From Taxillus chinensis (taxonomy: Eukaryota; Streptophyta; Magnoliopsida; Santalales; Loranthaceae), in the NCBI GenBank assembly GCA_023512835.1, contig CM042092.1, positions 48,508,900-48,572,899 on the forward strand: DNA of 64,000 nucleotides, written 5' to 3'. Below the pieces are notes generated by a model. The model was given only the letters and a program-made list of their open reading frames with translations. It was not told where the DNA came from and ran no database searches. The translations under genes were made by a program, and so were the position numbers. Of the stretch, positions 31,770 to 42,090 are shown one piece after another. Position 1 is the first letter of the stretch; each line of letters starts with the position of its first letter.

Positions 31770-32280
31770 TTGTCTAGGCCTTGGATGCCTTTTCCCTTCC
31801 TATTAGGCCTTGCTTGCCTTTTGCATTTATGTGAGGCCTTGCTTGCCTTTTCAATTCTGTCCCAGGCCTTGGATGCCTTTTCAATTTTTGTCGGGGCCTT
31901 GGATGCCTTTTCCCTTTCTGTCAGGCCCTAGATGCCTTTTCCTTTTCTATTAGGCCTTGGATGCCTTTTCAATTCTTGTCGGGCCTTGGATGCCTTTTCC
32001 AATTTCGTTGGGCCTTAGATGCCTTTTCACTTTTTGTCGGGCCTTGGATGCCTTTTCATTTTCTGTCAGGCCTTGGATGCCTTTTCATTTTCTCGTTAGG
32101 CTTTGCTTGCCTTTTCAATTTCTGTCAGGCCTTGGATACCTTTTCCTTTTTTGTCGGGCTTTGGATGCCTTTTCTTGTCGGGCCTTGGATGCCTCTTCAA
32201 TTCTGTTAGGCCTTGATGCCTTTTCGCTTTCTTGTTAAGCTTCAAATACTCTTCCGTTCTGTTAGGCCTTAGAGGCCTCA
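31770..32280 (+). repeat. GGCCTTGGATGCCTTTTC tandem array, 3' region of N2
   Basis: About a dozen imperfect units of 35-40 bp with the core 'ggccttggatgccttttc' occur here. The open frames across it are repeats of DAFSILVGPWM type and do not look like a real protein. Element C has a different array at the same place (43180-43640). Confidence 0.9.
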
Positions 32281-32430
32281 TTCAAATTGCCCAAAGCCCA
32301 CTGGCCTAAGAAGCCCCTTTCACTCTTGGGGACAGACTCAACCGTCGCATTTTACTCTTCCTCCGAGCAAGGTAAGTCAGGTAAGTGCTCCGACCCGTCC
32401 AAAATGACTCCTTTTTGTCTTTGTACACTA

Positions 32431-32442
32431 TTTGTATACAAA
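32431..32442. promoter_or_regulatory. Palindrome TTTGTATACAAA near the polypurine tract, N2
   Basis: This perfect palindrome lies about 20 bp before the 3' LTR. C keeps the same palindrome, extended to GTTTGTATACAAAC, at 42993-43006. Its role is unknown. Confidence 0.6.
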
Positions 32443-32450
32443 CAGTGCAC

Positions 32451-32462
32451 AAAGAGGAGCAG
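32451..32462 (+). other. N2 polypurine tract
   Basis: AAAGAGGAGCAG lies directly before the 3' LTR. C has AAAGAGGGGCAC at the same place. Confidence 0.72.
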
Positions 32463-33452
32463 ATTAGACCCCATTTTGTCCAGGTTAGACATACTAATCT
32501 CATTTGATATATATACCTTTTTATCCATGTCATATACCTTGTTACACATGTCCTTAAGGATTACCCCAATTTGCACAAGATGGATATACTTGCACGCACA
32601 AGAAAGCTCAAAATGAATAACATTTGCTACAAGTCCCTGAAGTACCCCAAGACCAATACCAAAGGATAGAGGAGGAAATTTGGAGAATAACGCACTTGAC
32701 TGAACTCAATTCTGATTTAAAACGAAGAAGTTATGGCCAAAACAACTTTTGTTGGAAAAGTCAAACTTGCCAAAAGATGGTCAATGCCCCTGGTCAAACT
32801 GCTCGAAAATGTGCATATGTCAAATAGTCTAAAATGTCAATTTAGGCAAATATGGGTTTTCCCAAACAATCCCCAAAAGTACACCCATTTTGGCATTTTT
32901 GTGGGGGGTAAAAGGGTAATTAAAAAAAACTAGACTCGTAGATTCGTAGACTCGTAGACTCGAAGATTCGGAGTCTTCAAGTCTTCGGGCCTCGGAGGCC
33001 GTAGTCTACCTCCAAATCTACGACCCTTGACCTTCGAGGCTACGACCCTTGACCTTTAAGGCTACGACCCTTGACCTCCGAGGCTTCGACCCATTGACCG
33101 TTGACCTTCGACCTGTCGAAACTTCGACCCACCGAAACTTTGACCCTGCCGACACTTCGACCTGCCGACACTTTGACTCTTTGACATTTGACCTTCGCTG
33201 CTTGGCCTCACTCGCTAGCCCACCCACTAATTGATCACGGGACACGTTTGTTATGAGCTGGCCATCTGACAAAGTTATTTTTCAACGCCTATCAGTCACA
33301 TGTGCTAATAAGAACTTAAAAAAGGACAATCATGAGCTACTGAAGTCACAATTCCCTCCGACAAAAGGCAGAAATCGAAAATAAAAAATATGGCATCAAT
33401 AATACTGACATTAAATGCTGCCATCAATACAATACTGACCAACGCCTTATTT
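32463..33452 (+). repeat. N2 3' LTR, truncated
   Basis: It begins ATTAGACCCCATTTTGTCC, a degraded TGTTGGACCCC. It follows the N2 5' LTR closely through the minisatellite (32930-33190) to 'ccaacgcctt' at about 33452, then stops. The remaining 1.8 kb of LTR, the right target copy and the rest of A are absent. Confidence 0.88.
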
Positions 33453-34740
33453 TCCAATCCTTCACATAAATACCTAATATGATAAAATGAAATGGCCAGA
33501 ATCCATTTTATATTTAAACCCAAGATATCCAATAAATACTCACAAGGTGAAAAAGATTAAACTAAAACATTGCAAAGTAATTTATTACATTAAACTTCAT
33601 CCTAACCCCAATCAAGGGTTTTAAGCTTCCATAGTTAGATTGAAAATAACAAAATTACAAAACATGGAATAGAAAAACCAAAAGGATAGCTTGCCTATTT
33701 AGACCAAGAATTCCAAGGTTGATCTTCTTTTTCCAGCAGATTGTCTTCAACTCCAGGAGATACCCCAAACCTTCTTCTCTCTCCCTTTCTCTACTCTAGG
33801 TGAGGAATGGAATTATAGGGGGAAGAAAATTAGATGATGAGTTGATTGATGATTTACAATGAAAGATCGGCTCCCCTTTTATAGCCTCCCAGGAGGAATT
33901 TGAATTTTTGAATTTTGAATTCCCTATTATTTCTCATAATTTCTCTAAATAATTAACCCATATTTAATCCCATGTAACTCCCACTATTTGAATTTGAAAA
34001 AGGGATTAAATATTAACCTTCATAGCTCTCTTAATCCCCATAAAACCTCAATCTAAATGCATAGCACCAATTTTGAATTTAAATTTCTTCAATTAATTTC
34101 CCTTTGACTTGAGTATTTGGTGCATGTCCTTGATCAAATGACTTCATCCAGAAGGGAATAAGAAAGCTGTAAAAATAAGAAGTCCATCGCCGAATTTTGG
34201 GCTTTGGTCGGGTGAAGAAGGCTTCACCCGACCTTCACCCGACCACCATGTACTGTCCTCAAATCTCACCCGACCAGAAGGAAGTTCTGTTCCATGATGC
34301 TGGGAGAGTCTGAATATGTAAAATAAGCTTCACTCGACCTGGTCGGGTGAAGGACTCCAAACGACCTCGGATTTCACCCGACCGGAAGAAGAATATCTTC
34401 ATTGAGGCTCTAGGAATCTATCCCTAAAATATGAGCTTCACCCGACTTGGTTGGGTGAAAGTCCTTCACCCGACCTTCACCCGACCAAGGTGAAATTCGG
34501 TTGTCGTGATCTTTAGGTCCTTGGGATTCTTTCTTCCTTCTGTGAATGTGGTGAATGCTTCCTTGATTTTTGGATTCCTATCAAAATATAGCAAAAATAC
34601 CACAAAAACTACAACAAATCCTCTTTTCCGAGTTAGGCTATAAAAATATGATAATGTAGCACAAATGGGCAATAAATGAATCAAAAAAGTATGAAAATGT
34701 ACCCAAAATGCCCCTAAAAAGTGGGTATAAATCCCCTCGA
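33453..34740 (-). repeat. LTR-like sequence of unknown family joined to the Athila-like gag
   Basis: On the minus strand it starts TGTGATCGAGGGGATTTATACCC directly after the gag frame. It has a TATA-like CTATAAAAGGGG near 33880, AATAAATT-type signals and no open frame. This is the look of an LTR, but I see no match to the upstream LTR-like segment at 36412-37560. Its far end is not a clean CA end. It contains the CACCCGACC cluster at 34206-34485. Confidence 0.5.
34206..34485. repeat. Direct and inverted CACCCGACC / GGTCGGGTG motif cluster
   Basis: At least six copies of TTCACCCGACC or close variants and three of GGTCGGGTGAA lie in 280 bp. Several are paired so that they can fold back on one another. 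It is located upstream of the TATA-like box on the minus strand. Confidence 0.8.
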
Positions 34741-36250
34741 TCACACCTTCCTTGGAGACCGCTTCATTCTCTTTTGGTCAAGTTCTTTCCCACTTCTTAG
34801 CGTGATAGCCTTGCAATGCTCTTTTGGGTTAACCAGGTGTTGCTAGGGAAACTATTTGATGAAGAGGGCTTCATTGCATTAGCCAACCGACCTATTTGCT
34901 ACTCTATGTTCTTTATAGCTACACCGAGGTCTTGAACTGAAGTAGTGAGAGATTCAACCCTTGTTTCTCCTCTTGCTCATCTGATTAGTTGCTTGCTTTG
35001 CAAATTGATAAAAAAAATTCCCCATCTCTTCTTCTTTAGCTTTTTCCTAATCTTCTTCATTCTATTGTGGAAGCTTCAAATCCCTGGAGGTAGTTGTGGC
35101 TAAGAACTCTTACCATTTTGTTAAGCTCCATTGGCTGGAGCTTTGTTCTGCCTCTGACATATGTATGGTTGCTGAAAATTTTGAGCTTCTCCTTGATTTT
35201 GATAATTGTTGGTTGTAGAAGGATTTTGATATTGGTTCTGAAATTGCCTTTGGAAACCTTCTCCTCTACTAACATATTGAGCTTCTTCAAGGCGTTGAGC
35301 AGTTGCATTATCCTCAACAACAACTTTCTGATCAGTCCGTCCCTTCATTCTCACAGCCATGACTGACATTTGCTCAACTAACGTGTCCATTTTTTTGTTA
35401 GTTCTTCCAATTGATTTGAATTGGAAACTACCTGAACCGGTTCGAACTTAGCACGCCGGTCGGTAGACCATTGGCAATTAGATATTGCCATTCTCTCTAA
35501 CAACTCAACAACGGTAGCAAGTTCCATCATCATAAAGGCTCCTCCAATTTCAACATCAACCATGTTTCTCATAGATGGTTGCGGGCCTATAAAGAAGGAC
35601 TCCACCTGCAACCATTTTGTCTTCCATGGTTAGGGTAGCGCCTAACCAAGTCCTTGAACCTATCCCAAGCTTCATAGAGAGATTCATTACTATGATGGCT
35701 GAACTGGCTGATTTGGCTCCGTAGGTGCATCACTCTTGTAGGTGGCAAATACTTTGAGAGGAACTTCTCCACCATTTGATCCCATGTTGTGATGCTCCCT
35801 ACCTGGTAAAGATTGAAACCAACCAAGAGTTTTATCCTTCAATGAAAAGGGGAAGAGTCTTAGCTTGATAGCGTCGTCCGAAACGCCATTTATTTTAATT
35901 GTTTCACAAATTTGTAGGAACCTCACTAGATGATTATGAGGATCATCTAACGCCGAACCTATGAAAGTACAGGTCTAGCATAATCCATGAATGTACGTGG
36001 TCGGTGACCACCTTGGCCATTATCATTTACTAGGTCAGCATCATTTCCTGGCTGCATTGTGTACATGGTCTTCTCTTGCCCCGTTGTCCGCAAATTTCTT
36101 GACACAAGGTGTAGAGACCGTCCAATCGCTATTCGGCTTCAGCTAATACTCTATTAGCTCTTCGTGCTCACGCAAAGTCCATTCTATTTCAGGATCGTAA
36201 GGCAACAAGTCTCCTCGAGTATGACGCATACACCGAGGAATTATATCAAA
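34741..36250 (-). pseudogene. Athila-like gag, degraded, no pol
   Basis: LPYDPEIEWTLR near 36200 is followed by FLQICETIKINGVSDDAIKL, RLFPFSLKDKTLGWFQSLP and ITTWDQMVEKFLSKYLPP. Next come NESLYEAWDRFKDLVRR and, near 34790, NPKEHCKAITLRSGKEL. These are typical of Athila-lineage gag. Stops and frameshifts occur near 36150, 35810, 35600, 35390 and 35050. The frame ends at TGA (34736-34738) right inside the next LTR-like sequence. The entire pol region is missing. Confidence 0.86.
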
Positions 36251-36393
36251 CACCTATGACGCACCACTGAAGAACAACAAAAATAGAGAAATACTAGGTG
36301 ACACCGCACTAGAAAAACATAAAATTAAAATTCCATATCACAAATGAACTTGATCACCTAATGTCACCTAATCCTAACACCATTTGGCTTGCC

Positions 36394-36411
36394 TCCCCGG
36401 CAACGGCGCCA
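36394..36411 (-). other. Athila-like primer binding site (tRNA-Asp type)
   Basis: The minus strand reads TGGCGCCGTTGCCGGGGA, the standard Athila-lineage primer site for tRNA-Asp. Confidence 0.93.
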
Positions 36412-37560
36412 AAAACTTGACCTATGAATATTAGGTTGAAAGGTTTTGCAGCAAGTGCACTAGCCAAGTAATAAATGGAAGTATTTAAACTCCGGTTGTC
36501 AAACCCACAGGGAGGTAGCTAATGCTTGTCAAACGGCAAGCACTAAGCTAACAAATTTAATTTATGTCTGAATAAATGAGTTTTTGTTTTGAATTAAGTT
36601 CTAAGTACTTGAACATGCAAAGTCGAATTGAGAAAAATATAAATCTATTGCAACTTTCGCACACTTTTGGAAATAAATAGCAAGTTAAAAGGTTCTAGGT
36701 TCACAACTTCACCACCCAATGCCCTGTAATGTTCCGGTTATGGTACTTATTCTTAAACAATTTAATTAATTCCATATTCATATTGATCATTACCCACCAA
36801 TCTTACATTTGGTTCATGTTAAGAGAGTTATAAGCCTTTTATTCCATTTGGTCCATGAGAATAAAAGATATCAAAGGAAAACAATCAATCTAATAATCAC
36901 GATTTGGTCCATCATGCAATCATCAAACCTAGTTCACCATAATCCACCCTAGACAAGGGCTAAGATAATATAATCATGCATAAATCAGATTTTACATTCA
37001 AATATGATGAACTAAATATGAAATAGAAATTTCTCTTAATCAACAAGCATAATCCATAAACCCAAGTATTACAGGTCATTGAAGGTTACATTGCTCCCGT
37101 AGAAAAGAGTTTTACCCCATAATCATTCTTACAATCTTATAAAACCCAAAATAAAACATAAAGATAGTACCAATAGAGAGGAAAAGAGAGATGATTAATA
37201 GCCCCAACCCTCCTTCTTCTCCCCGAAAACCCTAGCCGTCAAGCTCCAGATGTTGTTGTCTCCAAAAAACATGTTCCAGAATGCATTCCCCCAAGATATC
37301 CTTTCTGAGATAGGGTTGGCTCCTTTTATAGGGCTACAGGTCGTGCATAAGATGTGACCTAAGTGCCAGCTATTTGTCGCTTACCAAAATGGCGTAGTTT
37401 TGGTAAGTAACATCCATCCTTCCTCCCGACCTTAATAAAACTCAAACCAAACAGAATTTGGACCAGGTTCTTTATAGAAAAATCATCAGCATAACAAAAC
37501 AAAGCTCCCTAAGCAAAAACATGGGTGCACGTGACAATGAACGTTACAATGGCCATGTCA
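36412..37560 (-). repeat. Athila-like 5' LTR, probable
   Basis: It lies directly upstream of the primer site on the minus strand. It has a TATA-like CCTATAAAAGGAGCC near 37330, a pyrimidine-rich leader and no genes. The start TGACATGG at 37560 is a guess based on the CACTA boundary. The matching 3' LTR is not present. Confidence 0.55.
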
Positions 37561-37563
37561 TGT
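37561..37563. repeat. Possible 3-bp target (TGT) of the CACTA element
   Basis: These are the three bases before the CACTA end. The other side is not in the window, so it cannot be confirmed. Confidence 0.3.
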
Positions 37564-37721
37564 CACTACAAGAAAAACAGTCTGCAATGACAGTTTCTTT
37601 TAGGCTTTTAACGACACTTTTCAAAAGTGTCACGAAAACATATTTTAACACACTTTAAAAAAAGTGTCGCCAAATATAATAATAGTAACAACACATTCAA
37701 AAATGTGTCATCTGTTGTTTT
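37564..37721 (+). mobile_element. CACTA (En/Spm-type) transposon terminus, truncated
   Basis: CACTACAAGAAAAACAG at 37564 is the classic CACTA inverted-terminal start. It is followed by subterminal GACACTTTT and AAAAGTGTC-type motifs, partly inverted to each other. Only 158 bp remain before the C LTR begins. Confidence 0.85.
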
Positions 37722-38349
37722 TGTCATCACTGGTTTTCGTCCGGGCCCGTTTGGGGTGAGCTCAAACTAAACCAATGGTGAGAAGTTTTAGAGTCGCCAC
37801 CAACTGTTTTTGGGGTATAGTTGGATACCCTCTATTTTGAGTAGTAAAAAGATGTGGTCTGCGTTATCAGAAAAGGGTTCGGGAGTTGGTTACGTGTAGG
37901 GAAGGATTAGCACCCCTACAGCGCCCTTTCGATATCTAATTTAGGAGGAGGAGGTTTTTATTTTTGTTTGTACTGCCATGACTGGGTTAAGTTTCCTAAA
38001 AAGTCTATGATTTTTATTTAGCAAAATTATTTATTAAAGTCATGGTTAAAATGGATTTATCCAAAATTTCTAAAGGGAATCCTAAAAGTTTTGGGTTTTG
38101 TTTGAAATGGAGAATGAGATCCTATGGGATTGGTTTTAGCTTTTGGTTTTATTTTAGAAATTGAGGTTCTAGGAAATGATTTTTTTTCTTTTCTCCCCTC
38201 TTTTGGTTTTTTTTTTTGGTTAGAAAACATACATTTTTTTTTGTTTTTTTTTGTTGTTTTTTGTCCTTTTTTTGTGTTCTTTTTTTTTTGGTTTTAGAAA
38301 TTGAAGTACTAATTTTGGTTTTTGGTTTTTGGTTTGAAAACATGAAAAC

Positions 38350-38350
<1 letters not shown>

Positions 38351-38392
<42 letters not shown>
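38351..38392. repeat. Poly(T) run
   Basis: About 42 uninterrupted T lie in a T/A-rich part of the C LTR. The length may be unreliable in an assembly. Confidence 0.9.
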
Positions 38393-38393
<1 letters not shown>

Positions 38394-39954
38394 GAAACCT
38401 TTCTTTTTCTTTTTTTTTTGAAAACCCAAAATCTTAAATCAAAGTTATGAACATATGCATTAAAATGAAAAAAAACGTGGAGTGTGTGATTATGACATCC
38501 ACAAAAGAAAAATAAAAGCACTCTTTTTTTTTCTTTTTCCTTTTTTTCATCTTCTCCCTTTTGATGACTCTCTTTTGCTTCTCTTTTTACTATACTTTAC
38601 ATATTTACAACGTACACATATACAAAGGAAAAGGAAATACAAGGAAAACACAACGTAACCAATAAAATAAAAAGAAATACAAGGGAATATTAAGAGTTAC
38701 ATCAATAGCAATTTGAATAAGCTGAAAAGTAATGAAGAAATAAGGGCTGAACCGACTTCGAAGCATCGAACACCGAACTGCTGTGCGAATCTTGTCCACG
38801 CCGATGGTCGCCTGTCCGAATTTCCAAATCACCAAGTTCCAATAGCGTAAATGGCAAGAATCAGTTGGGATTTTGATTTGGAGATTGCAATGGTGTGTGG
38901 AGAGGAGAGAGAAGATGAAAAGCAAGAACCTTTTTCTGGGTTTTGGGTAGAAAACGTGGGAAAGGAGGATGATGTATATTTTGGATTCAGTTTTTTTTTT
39001 TTTGGGACTGGAATCGAGGAGAATGGGTGTAAGGAATAAGGAATGAAAAAAACAATTATTTTTGTTTTTGTTTTTGTGATGGAAACGTAAGAAGAGAAAA
39101 AAAAAAAGCAAAACTGGAATTGTTGTTTTTTTTCTGGGTAAAAGAGTCATAACGAGGTGTTAGGGAAAAGGGATTGGAAAGACTTGGATGATTTTGATTT
39201 CAGGACAGGGGGAGTGTTGGGAGAAAATCCGGAATTAGGCAACTAGGTGTGAAGATGGCAGCGGGGTTCTCTCTTTTTTTCCTTGGGCGTGAATCTTTCC
39301 TCTCTTGAACCTCTTCCTTTTCTCGTCTTTTTTTTTCCTCTCACAAACTCCCCTCCTTTTTTTGGGCGAGATCTCTGTTTTTTTTCTCTTTTCCGTGGAC
39401 GAATCTCAGGTGTGATCTCTCTCTTCTTTTTTTTTTTTTTATCGGGAGCTGGGTAAAAAAAAATGGCAAAAGGGTTTCGTCGGATCGGGGGTCTCTCTGT
39501 GTGTTTTTTTTCACGATGATGGCTCTCTCTTCTCCTTTCACGAACAGGCCTCTTCCTTTTCTCTCCCTTTTTTGTTCCTACCCAACTCTCTTGCACAGGG
39601 ACAGACTCAGGCGTAATCCTTCTTTTCTTTTCTTTTTTCACGTACCTCTTCCTGCGCAGGGACAGAAGACTGCATCTTAAAGTGCTGGCAGAAATTTTGG
39701 ATGGACGGTCATTAATTGCAGCATTTAATGCCGTATTATTGATTCCCTCATTTTCGTCCAGGTCTTGTGCAATTTGTCGGGTGGACAACTTGTGCGGAAA
39801 ACAGGGCAGCCCGTGATTCCCTTTTGAGTTTGTATTTTAGCACATGTGACTGCAGGTCATTTGAAAAATAATTCATCGGATGGCCGGCGTAGAAGACGGA
39901 TCTCATGAACGACCACCGAGAAACCAGCGAGAAACGCCAACCAGCGAAGGTCAA

Positions 39955-40590
39955 GGGGTCGAGGCTCGAAGTGTCGGCAAGGTCGGAGTGTCGGCGGCTC
40001 GAAGTGTCGGCGGGGTCGAAGGCTGCGATGGGTCGAAATTTCGGTGGGGCGAAAGTCAATGGTCAACGGGTTGAAGTGTTGGCGGGTCGAAGGTCAACGG
40101 TCAACAGGTTGAAGGGTCGAAGGTCGGAGGTTGACAGGCTTCGAGGGTCCGTGGGTCGTAGGTCGGTTCGAAGGTTCACGGATCCGTGGGTCGTAGGTCA
40201 AGGTTCGAAGGTTCGCGGATCGGGGTCGAAGGGTCGAAGGGTCGAAGGTCGGAGTGTCGGCGGCGGGCTTCGAGGCTTCGAGAGTTAGGGGGTTGAAGGC
40301 CGAAAGGGCGAGTCGAAGGTCGGAGGGTTATAGGCTTCGAGGGTCAAGGGTCGAAGGGTCGAAGGTCGGAGTGTCGGCGGCAGGGGCTTCGAGGCTTTGA
40401 GAGTTAGGGGGTTGAAGGTCGAAAGGGCGAGTTGAAGGTCGGAGTGTCGGCGGCTTGGCTTCGAGGCTTCGAGGATTCGATGCTTTGAGGCTTCGAGGCT
40501 TCGAGGCTTCGGGGCTTCGAGGCTTCGAAGGTCAATGGGTCGAAGTGTCGGCAGGTCAACGGTCAACGGTCAATGGTCAACGGTCAACAC
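39955..40590. repeat. TCGAAG/GGTCGAAGTGTCGGCGG minisatellite, C LTR
   Basis: This is the longest copy of the family's GC-rich minisatellite. Units such as 'gggtcgaaggtc' and 'gcttcgaggcttcgagg' are followed by 'ggtcaacggtcaa' units at 40540-40585. Confidence 0.88.
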
Positions 40591-40735
40591 TAAAGTTTTT
40601 TTTTTACTTTTAATTACCTTCTTACCCTTCACCTAAAATGCAAAAAAACGGACAACTTTCCAGGGATTGTTTGGGGAGATCCGTATTGACGCTTTGAAGA
40701 ATTTCGCATGGCCACTTTTTTTCGGCGATTTGGAC

Positions 40736-40740
40736 CAGGG
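40736..40740. repeat. Target-site duplication CAGGG, left copy
   Basis: It is repeated at 42609-42613. The uninterrupted sequence is seen in N2 near 32780 on the opposite strand. Confidence 0.85.
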
Positions 40741-41292
40741 TGTAATGACCCGTGTGTAAGAAGTTAACCACAAACACCTTGGATGTTGGTGCACAAGTTT
40801 GAGGTAAGAGATGAGCCCAAGAGGGGACTTTTGGGAGGTGCATGTGACAAGTGATAACGTACATTTATGCCCTAGGAAGATGCTATGCATATACATGCGG
40901 TTTTAGGTGTTTTGGCAGATTTTGGAGCTCACTTTTGGTATAGTAGATGGCCTCAAACAATTGGCGTGCAAGAACAAAAGTTGCTTAGAATGAGGTCCTC
41001 TATCTAGCACGGAAATTTCAGAGCATTTGGAGCTGCACGTGAATTCACCAATTTCACGTGCAAGCATATTTTTGCTTCTCGGACCTCTACAAGATGCTAG
41101 GAGGCTTAGGGTGAAGTTTGAGTGCATTTGGAGCTGCATGCCAATTGGGGAATTGGCGTTCAAATTGGCGTACAGGCATGTTTTTGCGTGGTTACCTTGG
41201 TTTTGTCATTCTAATCATCTTTTCCCAAAGGACCATGTTGGAATTGTGAATATTTTGGTGTGTATGGATGTGGGAAGGTCATAGCTTGTTCC

Positions 41293-41370
41293 ATCAAAAC
41301 TACGTCGTTTTGATGCCGGGATTCACTTAATCAAAACTATGTCGTTTTGATGTTGTGTTGTCTATATAAG
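41293..41370 (+). promoter_or_regulatory. S LTR core promoter: paired palindromes and TATA box, copy 2
   Basis: Two 22-bp near-palindromes ATCAAAAC..GTTTTGAT (41293-41314 and 41330-41351) lie 37 bp apart, start to start. TATATAAG follows at 41363-41370, only 11 bp after the second. The palindrome centre holds an ACGT core in the first copy. Confidence 0.75.
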
Positions 41371-41389
41371 GAGGAGAAGCCCCTCTGTT

Positions 41390-41404
41390 TTAGGTTTAGG
41401 GTTT
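41390..41404 (+). promoter_or_regulatory. Telobox-like tract TTAGGTTTAGGGTTT, copy 2
   Basis: It lies about 25 bp after the TATA box, near the likely transcription start. It contains TTTAGGG, the plant telomere repeat. The same tract occurs at 62740-62754 and, changed, near 8600. Confidence 0.6.
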
Positions 41405-41422
41405 GTTGCTCCACCGGCCGTC

Positions 41423-41425
<3 letters not shown>

Positions 41426-41473
<48 letters not shown>
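41426..41473. repeat. (GA)n microsatellite in the S LTR leader
   Basis: About 23 GA units lie downstream of the TATA box. The copy at 62776 has a much shorter run. Confidence 0.92.
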
Positions 41474-41475
<2 letters not shown>

Positions 41476-41956
41476 AGGAGAGCTTCGGTGGCTGCCAAGC
41501 GTCTTGTGTGGGTGGTCGGAGTCTTGCGTGGAAGCGGGAGCAGGGAGAACATACAAGGTAGGGGTTCCGTTCTTCATAAATCCTCCTCTGTTCTAGGGTT
41601 CCAAGGTAGATTATGGATTATATCTGTTTATATATATATATATATATATGTAATCCATATAGGTGTGATCTCCTATATGGATGTTGGCCTTCAATGGCAT
41701 TTTGGTGTGATTCCGTTGTTGCATGCTATATGTTCGATGAAATGCCTGTGTGAATATAGCTATGTGTATATGCCTATTACATGTTTGGTAATATGCCTGT
41801 GTGGCTGGACTTGTGATTTGGTGTATGTATGCATGTTGGGTGTTTGTTCTATTGCCTGAATGGCTGGGTTTGTGCACTTGTGAATGGGTGCACACCAAGT
41901 GTTTGGTTTTATGCTTAAGTGACCGTAGTGTGTGTTGTGTGCATGACTGTGGTATC

Positions 41957-42090
41957 TGGCCTGAAGAGGCGGTTAAATTACTTTGCCTGGGAGGCGGTTA
42001 AACCAGTGGCCTGAAGAGGCGGTTAAACTACTTTGCCTGAGAGGCAGTTAAATCAGTGGCCTGAAGAGGCGGTTAAATTACTTGCTTGAG
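41957..42090 (+). repeat. GAGGCGGTTAAAT tandem array, S LTR copy 2
   Basis: The segment CTGAAGAGGCGGTTAAA recurs at 41961, 42011 and 42061 (period 50 bp), with a related GAGGCGGTTAAA half-unit between. Confidence 0.85.

Larger units (their letters stand above)
31042..32450 (+). other. N2 3' non-coding region
   Basis: I see no coding sequence. It shares short landmarks with the C 3' region, for example 'cattccatgcatcat' at about 31514. It contains the tandem array at 31770-32280 and a conserved palindrome (32431-32442) before the polypurine tract. Confidence 0.65.

Noticed and set aside
31957..32238. Repetitive DAFS..VGPWMPF protein
   Set aside because: It is a translation of the 38-bp tandem array; the other frames across it are open as well.
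34736..34745. GAAGG as target duplication of the LTR-like block 33453-34740
   Set aside because: GAAGG before TGTGATCG recurs near 33470 on the minus strand, but the sequence before it does not end in CA and the LTR would be cut short. It is probably chance.
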